Part shown: in pieces, positions 48,226 through 56,224 of the stretch | Numbering within the stretch: position 1 is the stretch's first letter | How the letters are laid out: the number at the start of each line of letters is the position of its first letter | Assembly (NCBI RefSeq): GCF_009858175.1 | Contig: NZ_CP047393.1 | Span: 1,798,001 to 1,862,000, forward strand | Reading direction: 5' to 3' | DNA: 64,000 nucleotides | Origin: Pontibacillus sp. HMF3514 | GTDB taxonomy: Bacteria; Bacillota; Bacilli; Bacillales; BH030062 | Program-made: the position numbers and the translations under genes | The notes under the pieces: model-generated | Told to the model about the DNA's origin: nothing | What the model saw: the letters and a program-made list of their open reading frames with translations, nothing else | Database searches by the model: none

Positions 48226-49176
48226 ATGGAAATCGGTGCTAGGTTAAAAGAAGCAAGAGAAGCAAAGAATATGTCTCTTGATGATGTCCAAAATGAAACG
48301 AAAATCCAAACCCGTTATCTACAAGCCATTGAAAAAGGCAATTTCAGTATTATGCCGGGTAAGTTCTACACAAGAGCATTTATTCGGCAATATGCTGAAG
48401 CGGTTGGATTAGATCCCGATTTAATCATGGAAGAACATGCGAATGAGCTTCCAAGTTCAAGTGAAGAAGAATATATTCAATACACAAGATTACAACGACA
48501 TAAAGACGAAACATCCACTAAGGGATCTGCTATCTTTACATTTTTACCTAAATTTATTATCGGTTTGCTTGTAATTGGTATTCTTGTAGTTGGGTATATT
48601 TTCTATCAAAAAACAATTGATTCAAATCCTGCTGACACACCTGCTCAGGATGAAGACGGCGTAAGTGATGAAGTCTTCAGAGATGAGGATGGAGATTCAG
48701 GTAACTCGGATAGCTCTGGCGATAGTAGTGAAGGGGATCAGAATAATTCTGATCAAACAAACGAAAATAACGGAGAAGATAATCAAGGGGATACACAAGA
48801 AACTCAAGAACCTGAAGAACCTAAGCAAGAAATTAATGTGGTAGAAAAAGGGTCTGGGGCAGAACCTGAATCTACTTTAGAATTGGTTAATGCAGATGAA
48901 TTAAAATTTAGAGCAGAAATTATACAAGAAAATGATGAAAGCTTTTTAGGTGTTCGTAACGGAAAAGGAAAAGAGTTCTTCGGGAAAATCCTTAACTCAG
49001 ACACCCCTGAAATGAGTTTAGACCTTACTGGAGAAGAACGTATTCGAATCCGTGTTGGTCGAGCCAATCAAACCAACATCTTTATAAATGATCAGAAGCT
49101 AGAGTATCCAGTGAATCCAGAAGAAAATATTGTTCAAACCATTTGGATTAACGTAAAAGGTTCATCAGTACAATAG
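48226..49176 (+). CDS. rodZ: Cytoskeletal membrane protein RodZ (YmfM)
   Basis: Links MreB filaments to the wall-synthesis complex. It has 316 residues: a cytoplasmic helix-turn-helix domain (about 1-75, ARLKEAREAKNMSLDDVQNE), one membrane span (about 105-127), a long acidic Asp/Glu/Ser/Asn linker outside (about 135-205), and a C-terminal DUF4115 beta domain (about 210-316). The length and acidity of the linker suggest adaptation to high salt. Confidence 0.93.
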   Translation: MEIGARLKEAREAKNMSLDDVQNETKIQTRYLQAIEKGNFSIMPGKFYTRAFIRQYAEAVGLDPDLIMEEHANELPSSSEEEYIQYTRLQRHKDETSTKGSAIFTFLPKFIIGLLVIGILVVGYIFYQKTIDSNPADTPAQDEDGVSDEVFRDEDGDSGNSDSSGDSSEGDQNNSDQTNENNGEDNQGDTQETQEPEEPKQEINVVEKGSGAEPESTLELVNADELKFRAEIIQENDESFLGVRNGKGKEFFGKILNSDTPEMSLDLTGEERIRIRVGRANQTNIFINDQKLEYPVNPEENIVQTIWINVKGSSVQ

Positions 49177-49184
49177 TCTAAGGA

Positions 49185-49217
49185 AAAAGAGTCATCTTGA
49201 AAAAGATGACTTTTTTC
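49185..49217 (+). terminator. Intrinsic terminator after rodZ
   Basis: A 14-bp stem (AAAAGAGTCATCTT with AAGATGACTTTTTT, one wobble), loop GAAA, T run. Confidence 0.88.
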
Positions 49218-49265
49218 TAGTCAATCATTATACGTTTCACGGGAACAGAAAATGGAGGAAAAATT

Positions 49266-49844
49266 ATGAATATACCAAATCGCATTACGATATCACGCAT
49301 ACTATTGATTCCCATCATTATCTTTTTACTTTCAGTGCCATTAGATTGGGGTACTTGGGACATTGGTGAAAGCTCTTTACCTGTATCTCACTTTGTGGCA
49401 GCCATTCTATTTATAATCGCTTCCATTACAGACTGGGTTGATGGTTACTACGCTAGAAGGTATAACCTTGTCACAAATTTAGGGAAGTTTTTAGATCCCT
49501 TAGCAGATAAATTGCTTGTTTCTGCAGCTTTAATCTCTCTTGTAGAACTTGACATGGCTGCGGCATGGTTAGTGATCTTGATTGTAAGCCGAGAATTTGC
49601 TGTGACTGGCTTACGTTTAGTAGCAGCTGGTGAAGGGATTGTTCTTGCAGCTGGACAAATGGGGAAATTAAAAACATGGATTCAAATTATTGCAGCTTCA
49701 GCGCTTCTATTACACAACTTTCCGTTTTCATTTGTTGGTTTTCCATTCGCAACAATTTCTTTATGGGCTGCGATGCTCATAACAGTTGCTTCCGGTGTAG
49801 AATACTTTGTGAAAAACTGGCATGTGATGGAGGGGTCTAAGTAA
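49266..49844 (+). CDS. pgsA: Phosphatidylglycerophosphate synthase
   Basis: Membrane CDP-alcohol phosphatidyltransferase that makes phosphatidylglycerol phosphate from CDP-diacylglycerol, the product of CdsA at 4 kb. It has 192 residues, about four to six spans. The family motif DG-2-AR-8-G-3-D-3-D is complete (DWVDGYYARRYN then GKFLDPLADKLL, from about residue 56). ATG follows GGAGG. The stop overlaps the cinA start. Confidence 0.95.
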   Translation: MNIPNRITISRILLIPIIIFLLSVPLDWGTWDIGESSLPVSHFVAAILFIIASITDWVDGYYARRYNLVTNLGKFLDPLADKLLVSAALISLVELDMAAAWLVILIVSREFAVTGLRLVAAGEGIVLAAGQMGKLKTWIQIIAASALLLHNFPFSFVGFPFATISLWAAMLITVASGVEYFVKNWHVMEGSK

Positions 49845-51103
49845 TGGGAAATGGTGTGAAAGCAGAAATTATTGCAGTTGGTACAGAATTGCTTTTAGGC
49901 CAAATCTCCAATACAAATGCTCAATGGATTTCTGAGAAACTGGCATTGCATGGAGTCAACATATTTCATCATAGTGTTATTGGAGATAATTACGATCGCT
50001 TAACCTCTCTTTTCTCTTTAGCTCAGGATCGGTCAGATTTAGTTATCGTTACAGGGGGACTTGGTCCAACCGATGATGATTTAACACGTGAAGCGGCTTC
50101 TGAGATCTTAAAAAAGCCAATTTTTGAAGATCAAGAGACAATGAGAAATATTGAGTCTTATTATGAACAAAATGGTCAATCCATGAGCCCTAACAACCGA
50201 AAGCAAGCACGAATTTTTGAAGGGGCCGATATTTTAAAAAATGATGTTGGTATGGCTCCAGGCATGGCTGTTCAAAAGGATGAAACACTTTGGATATTCT
50301 TACCTGGCGTACCTAGAGAAATGAAAGCGATTATGGAGCAAAGTGGTTTTCCATATATTCAAAACACATTTCCTAATCAAAGCCCTATCTTTTCAAGGAT
50401 GCTTCGTTTTATAGGTATTGGTGAGTCTCAACTTGAGCATGAGTTAAGAGATCTTATTTCAGCACAGCAAAACCCTACCATTGCTCCTTTAGCTAGTAAT
50501 GGTGAAGTTGCTATACGTCTTACTGCAAAAGCTGAGTCAGAAACAAAAGCAAAGGAACTTGTACAAGCAACAGAGCAGCAGATTTACGAACGTGTTGGAG
50601 ATTTTGTATATGGATATGACGAGGATTCTATTGAAGAAACAGTTTTTAAACTTTTAAAAGAAAAGAATCTCTCTATATCTGCTGCTGAAAGTTTAACAGG
50701 TGGACAATTTGTAGAGCGTCTTGTTACATTAGAGGGTGCTTCAAGCGTTTGTAACGGTGGAGTAGTATGTTATGCCAAAAGCGTGAAAGAAAACTTGCTA
50801 GAGGTTCCAAAATTAATTATCAGTCATTATGGAACGGTTAGTGAAGCTTGTGCAGTATCTATGGCCGTTAATGTTGCAAAGAAACTTGAATCAAAAATTG
50901 GAATTAGTTTCACAGGTGTCGCAGGGCCTGATGAGGTAGAAGGGCAGTCAGCAGGAACAGTCTACATCGGGTTATATGTTGATGGAGAATCACCTTTTGC
51001 GAAACGTTTCTATATTAATGGAGATCGCGACATGGTGCGCACTAGAGCTGTAAAAAAAGGATATGAACTTTTATATCATCATTTAAAGCAAAAAAATTAT
51101 TAA
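49844..51103 (+). CDS. cinA: CinA, competence/damage-inducible protein
   Basis: 419 residues. The N-terminal MoCF-like domain (1-170, EIIAVGTELLLGQISNTNAQ, VTGGLGPTDDDLTREA) resembles ADP-ribose pyrophosphatase enzymes. The C-terminal PncC-like NMN deamidase domain (about 255-415) has SAAESLTGGQF and GISFTGVAGPDE. It is coupled to pgsA by a one-base overlap and lies upstream of recA, the standard order. Confidence 0.95.
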   Translation: MGNGVKAEIIAVGTELLLGQISNTNAQWISEKLALHGVNIFHHSVIGDNYDRLTSLFSLAQDRSDLVIVTGGLGPTDDDLTREAASEILKKPIFEDQETMRNIESYYEQNGQSMSPNNRKQARIFEGADILKNDVGMAPGMAVQKDETLWIFLPGVPREMKAIMEQSGFPYIQNTFPNQSPIFSRMLRFIGIGESQLEHELRDLISAQQNPTIAPLASNGEVAIRLTAKAESETKAKELVQATEQQIYERVGDFVYGYDEDSIEETVFKLLKEKNLSISAAESLTGGQFVERLVTLEGASSVCNGGVVCYAKSVKENLLEVPKLIISHYGTVSEACAVSMAVNVAKKLESKIGISFTGVAGPDEVEGQSAGTVYIGLYVDGESPFAKRFYINGDRDMVRTRAVKKGYELLYHHLKQKNY

Positions 51104-51195
51104 AATTATATTTTGAAGCTGTTTTCAAAGCCTAAAATGACAAGATTCATAGAGGGAAATTGAAAAGTTATTCCTTCATACTCATTAAAAAATGG

Positions 51196-51209
51196 GGAAC
51201 GTTTATTCG
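51196..51209 (+). promoter_or_regulatory. LexA (DinR) box upstream of recA
   Basis: GGAACGTTTATTCG fits the Bacillus SOS consensus CGAACNNNNGTTCG at 8 of 10 defined positions. It lies nine bases before the -35. Confidence 0.7.
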
Positions 51210-51217
51210 TATTTTTC

Positions 51218-51246
51218 TTGTTAAATTGAATAAAAAGAGTTATGAT
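51218..51246 (+). promoter_or_regulatory. Sigma-A promoter of recA
   Basis: TTGTTA (51218-51223), exactly 17 bases, TATGAT (51241-51246), 31 bases before the GTG start. It lies just downstream of the LexA box, so SOS repression is expected. Confidence 0.75.
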
Positions 51247-51277
51247 TGTAATAGTTCAATCTTAAGGGGGAAGAAAC

Positions 51278-52315
51278 GTGAGTGATCGTAAACAAGCGCT
51301 CGACATGGCGTTACGTCAAATAGAAAAGCAATTCGGTAAAGGCTCTGTAATGAAGTTAGGGGAGCAAGCCGAGAAGAAAATAAATACTGTACCAAGTGGT
51401 TCCTTGGCATTAGATGTTGCTTTAGGTGTTGGTGGTTATCCACGTGGTCGTATCGTTGAGATCTACGGACCTGAATCTTCTGGTAAAACAACTGTTGCTT
51501 TACATGCAATTGCAGAAGCACAACGTCAAGGTGGACAAGCAGCATTTATTGATGCCGAGCATGCTCTAGACCCCGTTTATGCACGTGCATTAGGCGTAGA
51601 TATTGAAGAATTACTTCTATCCCAGCCTGATACAGGAGAACAAGCTCTAGAGATTGCAGAAGCACTAGTTCGTAGTGGTGCAATTGATATGATCGTAATC
51701 GACTCTGTTGCAGCGCTTGTTCCAAAAGCGGAGATCGAAGGTGAAATGGGAGATTCCCACGTAGGTCTTCAAGCTCGTCTAATGTCTCAAGCTTTACGTA
51801 AGCTTGGTGGTGCCATTAACAAATCGAAGACAACAGCTATTTTCATTAACCAAATCCGTGAAAAAGTCGGTGTCATGTTTGGTAACCCAGAAACAACTCC
51901 TGGTGGACGTGCGCTGAAATTCTACTCTTCAGTTCGCCTTGAAGTACGTCGTGCGGAAACATTAAAACAGGGGAATGAAATGGTTGGTAATAAAACGAAG
52001 CTCAAAGTCGTGAAAAATAAGGTAGCACCTCCATTTAAACAAGCTGAAGTAGATATCATGTACGGTGAAGGTATTTCAGCTGAAGGTGAGCTTCTTGATA
52101 TCGGTACAAACTTAGATATTATTACGAAGAGTGGTTCCTGGTACTCGTATAATGACGAGCGCTTAGGCCAAGGTCGTGAAAATGCTAAGCAATTCTTCAA
52201 AGAGAATCCAGAAACGTATCACGAAATCCATGCAAAAATCCGTCAGCATTACGGAATGGATGAAACTCCAGATGAAGAAGAATCTGAAGAAAACCAAAGT
52301 AGTTTAGACGTTTAA
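51278..52315 (+). CDS. recA: Recombinase RecA
   Basis: ATP-dependent strand-exchange protein and SOS co-protease. GTG 51278 after AAGGGGGAAG gives 345 residues. Walker A is GPESSGKTT (about 65-73), Walker [14 protein letters not shown]. The DNA-binding loop has [20 protein letters not shown]. The C-terminal tail is acidic, as usual. It is controlled by a LexA box and ends with its own terminator. B. subtilis has pbpX after recA; here the composite repeat occupies that place. Confidence 0.98.
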   Translation: MSDRKQALDMALRQIEKQFGKGSVMKLGEQAEKKINTVPSGSLALDVALGVGGYPRGRIVEIYGPESSGKTTVALHAIAEAQRQGGQAAFIDAEHALDPVYARALGVDIEELLLSQPDTGEQALEIAEALVRSGAIDMIVIDSVAALVPKAEIEGEMGDSHVGLQARLMSQALRKLGGAINKSKTTAIFINQIREKVGVMFGNPETTPGGRALKFYSSVRLEVRRAETLKQGNEMVGNKTKLKVVKNKVAPPFKQAEVDIMYGEGISAEGELLDIGTNLDIITKSGSWYSYNDERLGQGRENAKQFFKENPETYHEIHAKIRQHYGMDETPDEEESEENQSSLDV

Positions 52316-52318
52316 TAT

Positions 52319-52352
52319 ATCCCCCCTGCCAAATAGGTAGGGGGGATTTTTA
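52319..52352 (+). terminator. Intrinsic terminator after recA
   Basis: A 12-bp stem (ATCCCCCCTGCC with GGTAGGGGGGAT, one wobble), loop AAATA, then TTTTATT. Confidence 0.92.
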
Positions 52353-52382
52353 TTGAGTGGCTTAATTGAAGTATTCAATAAT

Positions 52383-52798
52383 ATGGCAGTGCTGGTGCGG
52401 GATGGTTCCACAGCCCACCTTAGCCGAATGGTGAATAACGGAACCGCAGCTATCGTAAGGTTTTCTGATTTAAAATCTGTGGTTAAATCAAATATTCCTT
52501 AAAGTGATCTAAAGCCTTATATGTAGAGGGGGTTAGTATCTAAAATAAAATCACCTTAAGCATGATATTAAATGATCTCATCCTTGGGTCCGTTAACCTC
52601 CATAACAGCAAGGGGTGAAGGAAACGGCGAACTCCAGTGGTAGAAAGGGCGGCCGAGACCCCGCAGGGAACGAAGTGAGTGAGGAGGCTCGGACGGTCTT
52701 CCACAGGAGTATCGCCGTTTCAATGAACCCCTTACTCTTTTTTCGGCAACGGACCTCTACCGCACGTTATCTCGAAACCAAGTCTTCAAGATAAGGGG
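52383..52798 (+). repeat. Composite interspersed element, copy 4 (left unit deleted)
   Basis: It starts at ATGGCAGT. GGTTCC (52404) runs straight into ACAGCCCACC, the distal side of the left stem, so about 128 bp present in copy 2 is missing, including the left core. Only AACGGAACC (52437) remains of the outer partner. The linker resembles copy 2. The right unit is complete: GTCCGTT (52588) with AACGGAC (52748), AAACGGCGAACTCC (52622-52635) with GGAGTATCGCCGTTT (52706-52720), core 52631-52690, lower-stem variant GTGG/CCAC. It ends in TTATCT/AGATAA. Confidence 0.85.
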
Positions 52799-52921
52799 CT
52801 TATCTTGAATACCGAACAAATTCATCTACAATAAGAACCAAAGCATATTGAATAAAAACGAGAAAAAGCAAAATATTTAGACGAATTCAATCTTGCTCAT
52901 TTTGTTTTATGCGACCATTCC

Positions 52922-52950
52922 TTGACAATACTGGTAGTCAAGCTTAAAAT
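52922..52950 (+). promoter_or_regulatory. Candidate sigma-A promoter of rny
   Basis: TTGACA (52922-52927, perfect), 17 bases, TAAAAT (52945-52950). CTTGAC and GTCAAG (52921-52942) form an inverted repeat over the -35 and spacer. The leader to rny is about 140 bases. Confidence 0.7.
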
Positions 52951-53094
52951 TAATATGTATAATTTTCATTTTTATTTACCTTATACAAATGTAATGATGA
53001 TTAAACACACGAAAATGAAAATGGAACAATGAACATCTAAGTACATGCCGACAAACATGTATGGTACAAGTAAATAGCAAGAGGAGGTGAACGT

Positions 53095-54657
53095 ATGGGT
53101 ACAATGACACTAATCATCTCCATTTTGCTTACCCTTATAGTCGGTTTGTTTGTTGGTTATTTGGTTCGGAAATCCATTGCCGAAGCGAAGATTTCCAGTG
53201 CAGAAGAATTGGCGAAGCAAATTGTGGACGAAGGGCATCGTAACGCTGATGCAGCGAAAAAGGAAGCTCTTTTAGAAGCAAAAGAAGAGAACCATAAATT
53301 TCGTCAGGAAGCTGAACAGGAAGTTAAAGAGCGTCGCAATGAACTTCAGAAGCAAGAAAGCCGTTTAATGCAAAAAGAAGAGAATCTGGATCGTAAAAGT
53401 GAAACGCTGGATAAGCGCGAGCTCATGTTAGAGAAGAAAGAAGAGTCACTAACAGAAAAACAACAACAAATTGAAGTAACGGAAAGCAAAGTGGAAGAGA
53501 TGAGAGAGCAGCAACAGTCTGAGCTTGAACGCATTTCCGGTTACACAACAGATCAAGCTAAACAGATTATTTTAGAACGTGTAGAACAAGAAGTTTCCCA
53601 TGAATCAGCGCTTATGGTGAAAGAAGCGGAAAATCGTGCGAAAGAGGAAGCTGATAAGAAAGCGAAAAACATTCTATCACTTGCCTTACAACGTTGTGCT
53701 GCCGATCACGTTGCAGAGACAACCGTTTCCGTTGTCAACTTACCAAATGACGAAATGAAAGGTCGTATTATTGGACGTGAGGGACGTAATATCCGTACGT
53801 TAGAAACATTAACGGGGATTGACCTTATTATTGATGATACACCAGAAGCAGTTATTTTATCTGGGTTTGACCCAATTCGACGAGAGACTGCTCGCATTGC
53901 TTTAGAGAAATTAGTACAGGATGGACGTATCCACCCTGCACGCATTGAAGAAATGGTAGAGAAATCTCGTCGTGAAGTAGATGAATATATTCGTGAGGTT
54001 GGTGAACAAACAACATTTGAAGTTGGTGTTCACGGTCTACATCCTGATCTTGTGAAGATCTTAGGACGTCTAAAATATCGTACAAGCTATGGTCAAAATG
54101 TGTTGAAACACTCCACGGAAGTAGCATACCTATCAGGCTTGTTAGCTGCTGAACTAGGGGAAGACGAAACACTTGCTCGACGCGCTGGATTACTACATGA
54201 CATTGGTAAAGCCATTGATCATGAAGTAGAAGGTAGTCACGTTGAAATTGGTGTTGAATTGGCTACGAAGTATAAAGAAAATGACACAGTCATCAATGCA
54301 ATTGCATCTCACCATGGAGATGAAGAAGCTACATCCATTATATCTGTACTAGTAGCTGCAGCGGACGCTCTTTCTGCCGCTCGCCCTGGTGCACGTAGTG
54401 AAACACTTGAAAACTACATTAAGCGTCTTGAGAAGTTAGAAGAAATCTCTGAATCCTATGACGGAGTAGAGAAATCCTTTGCTATTCAAGCTGGACGTGA
54501 AGTGCGCATCATGGTTAAGCCTGAAGATATCGATGATCTGAAATCTGTTCAGTTAGCTCGAGACGTTCGAAACCGGATTGAGAATGAACTGGATTACCCA
54601 GGTCACATTAAAGTAACCGTTGTACGCGAAACAAGAGCAGTTGAATATGCGAAATAA
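53095..54657 (+). CDS. rny: Ribonuclease Y
   Basis: Membrane-anchored endoribonuclease that starts bulk mRNA decay. It has 520 residues: an N-terminal membrane span (about 4-24), a long coiled coil (about 30-190), a KH domain ([19 protein letters not shown], about 222), and an HD domain with the metal motif [10 protein letters not shown] (about 367). The start follows AGGAGGTGA. PNPase at 21.6 kb is its usual partner. Confidence 0.97.
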   Translation: MGTMTLIISILLTLIVGLFVGYLVRKSIAEAKISSAEELAKQIVDEGHRNADAAKKEALLEAKEENHKFRQEAEQEVKERRNELQKQESRLMQKEENLDRKSETLDKRELMLEKKEESLTEKQQQIEVTESKVEEMREQQQSELERISGYTTDQAKQIILERVEQEVSHESALMVKEAENRAKEEADKKAKNILSLALQRCAADHVAETTVSVVNLPNDEMKGRIIGREGRNIRTLETLTGIDLIIDDTPEAVILSGFDPIRRETARIALEKLVQDGRIHPARIEEMVEKSRREVDEYIREVGEQTTFEVGVHGLHPDLVKILGRLKYRTSYGQNVLKHSTEVAYLSGLLAAELGEDETLARRAGLLHDIGKAIDHEVEGSHVEIGVELATKYKENDTVINAIASHHGDEEATSIISVLVAAADALSAARPGARSETLENYIKRLEKLEEISESYDGVEKSFAIQAGREVRIMVKPEDIDDLKSVQLARDVRNRIENELDYPGHIKVTVVRETRAVEYAK

Positions 54658-54659
54658 AG

Positions 54660-54688
54660 AAAGCGATCCCTTAGGGGGTCGCTTTTGA
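54660..54688 (+). terminator. Intrinsic terminator after rny
   Basis: An 11-bp stem (AAAGCGATCCC with GGGGTCGCTTT, one wobble), loop TTAG. The T run is short. Confidence 0.75.
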
Positions 54689-54885
54689 TTTGTTTTCAGG
54701 GTGTTAGGTACTTTGCCAAAAGCTTTAATTATAAAGGTGGATAGTTTGTAATTCGACCATAGAGCCTCATGACAAAGGTATAATGCATTCAACTGCACCC
54801 AATACTACAAGAACCAGAGTTTTGACATCCACACACCTCTGTGTGACACTATAAAAGAATTTTACATAAAGAGAGGAAATACGAT

Positions 54886-55683
54886 ATGAAAATATTATTT
54901 GTAGGCGACGTTGTAGGATCTCCAGGAAGACAGATGGTTCAAGATTATTTACCAAAATTAAAACAAGCGTACCATCCAAACTTTACGATTATTAATGGTG
55001 AAAATGCTGCCTCCGGTAAAGGCATTAATGAAAAAATATATAGAAGTTTTATTGAACAAGGAGCACAGGCTGTAACGCTAGGAAACCATGCATGGGATAA
55101 GAAAGAGATTTTTGATTTTATCGATAAGGCAGATAAAATGGTTCGTCCCGCAAACTTTCCGGAAGGTACACCTGGGAAAGGTCTTACTTTCATAAAAGAT
55201 AATGGGGTAGAATTAGCCATCATTAATCTTCAGGGAAGAACATTTATGCCACCATTAGATGATCCATTCACAAAAGCGGATGAATTGATTAAAGAAGCAA
55301 AAAAACGAACAAACCTAATATTCGTTGACTTCCATGCCGAAGCGACTTCTGAAAAACAAGCGATGGCTTGGTATTTAAATGGGCGAGTTAGTGCTATTGT
55401 TGGTACTCATACACACGTTCAAACGGCAGATGACCGAATTTTGCCTGATGGTACAGCTTATATTACAGATGTAGGAATGACGGGACCTTATGACGAGATT
55501 TTGGGAACGGATAAAGAAGCAGTGATAAAAAAATTCCTTACAAGTTTACCTGTACGTTTTGAGATACCAAAAACGGGTAGAACACAACTAAGTGGATTTT
55601 TGGTAGATGTTGACTCTTCTTCCGGTAAAGCTACAAAGGTGAAGCGCATATTAATTAATGACGATCATCCATTCTTTACCTAA
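54886..55683 (+). CDS. ymdB: Metallophosphodiesterase YmdB
   Basis: Binuclear metal phosphodiesterase; the B. subtilis protein acts on 2',3'-cyclic AMP and affects biofilm and late adaptive gene expression. It has 265 residues. Metal ligands appear in FVGDVVGSPGR (Asp8), NGENAASGKG, LGNHAWDKKEI, VDFHAEATSEK and GTHTHVQTAD. Start follows AGAGAGG. The 54690-54885 gap holds TATAAT (54778-54783) without a good -35. Confidence 0.95.
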   Translation: MKILFVGDVVGSPGRQMVQDYLPKLKQAYHPNFTIINGENAASGKGINEKIYRSFIEQGAQAVTLGNHAWDKKEIFDFIDKADKMVRPANFPEGTPGKGLTFIKDNGVELAIINLQGRTFMPPLDDPFTKADELIKEAKKRTNLIFVDFHAEATSEKQAMAWYLNGRVSAIVGTHTHVQTADDRILPDGTAYITDVGMTGPYDEILGTDKEAVIKKFLTSLPVRFEIPKTGRTQLSGFLVDVDSSSGKATKVKRILINDDHPFFT

Positions 55684-55718
55684 TTATTTGAATTATTCAA
55701 AAAATTCATTCATAATAA

Positions 55719-55745
55719 GGGGGAATAACTTTCAACTCCATGAAT
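55719..55745 (+). promoter_or_regulatory. Candidate sigma-H promoter of spoVS
   Basis: GGGGGAATA (55719-55727), 11 bases, CATGAAT (55739-55745) fits the sigma-H form RNAGGAWWW/RNNGAAT with one mismatch in each half. spoVS is a sigma-H gene in B. subtilis. Confidence 0.6.
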
Positions 55746-55792
55746 ATAGTAAAAGTGGAAGATTATATTAGGATATGAAGGAGGAACTAGTA

Positions 55793-56053
55793 GTGGAAAT
55801 ATTAAAAGTTTCAGCTAAATCCAACCCGAATTCTGTAGCAGGAGCACTCGCGAACGTACTAAGAGAACGCGGATCAGCGGAAATCCAAGCCATCGGTGCT
55901 GGTGCATTAAACCAGGCCGTGAAAGCGGTAGCAATCGCTAGAGGATTTGTTGCCCCAAGTGGTGTTGATCTTATTTGTATTCCAGCTTTTACAGACATTA
56001 TGATTGATAACGAAGAGCGTACAGCTATTAAACTAATCGTAGAACCTCGATAA
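55793..56053 (+). CDS. spoVS: Stage V sporulation protein S
   Basis: Small Alba-fold nucleic-acid-binding protein needed for septation control and coat assembly. GTG 55793, ten bases after AAGGAGG, gives the standard 86 residues (MEILKVSAKSNPNSVAGAL); ATG 55775 is inside the ribosome site region. AEIQAIGAGALNQAVKAVAI and SGVDLICIPAFTDI are near identical to B. subtilis. Confidence 0.97.
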   Translation: MEILKVSAKSNPNSVAGALANVLRERGSAEIQAIGAGALNQAVKAVAIARGFVAPSGVDLICIPAFTDIMIDNEERTAIKLIVEPR

Positions 56054-56067
56054 GTATCATATAGGTT

Positions 56068-56101
56068 ACCTGTTTGCTAGATGGCAAGCAGGTTTTCTTT
56101 T
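56068..56101 (+). terminator. Intrinsic terminator after spoVS
   Basis: A 10-bp stem (ACCTGTTTGC with GCAAGCAGGT, one wobble), loop TAGATG, then TTTTC. Confidence 0.85.
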
Positions 56102-56165
56102 CGTAGGTTCAAAGATTTATATTTCCACTATACAAAAAAGTTCTTAATTTCATTTACATATAATG

Positions 56166-56196
56166 AGACTCGGCTTAAAGAAGCCGAGTCTTTTTA
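56166..56196 (+). terminator. Second strong terminator, in the dipeptidase leader
   Basis: A perfect 11-bp stem (AGACTCGGCTT with AAGCCGAGTCT), loop AAAG, T run. It ends about 30 bases before the dipeptidase start. Transcription of that gene must either initiate within this gap or pass the terminator. Confidence 0.85.
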
Positions 56197-56224
56197 CTCA
56201 AGATCTATATTTGGAGGGACAAAA

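Noticed and set aside
26250-52800. CRISPR array
   Set aside because: The repeats are few, long, palindromic and many kilobases apart; there is no short regular repeat-spacer pattern and no cas genes.
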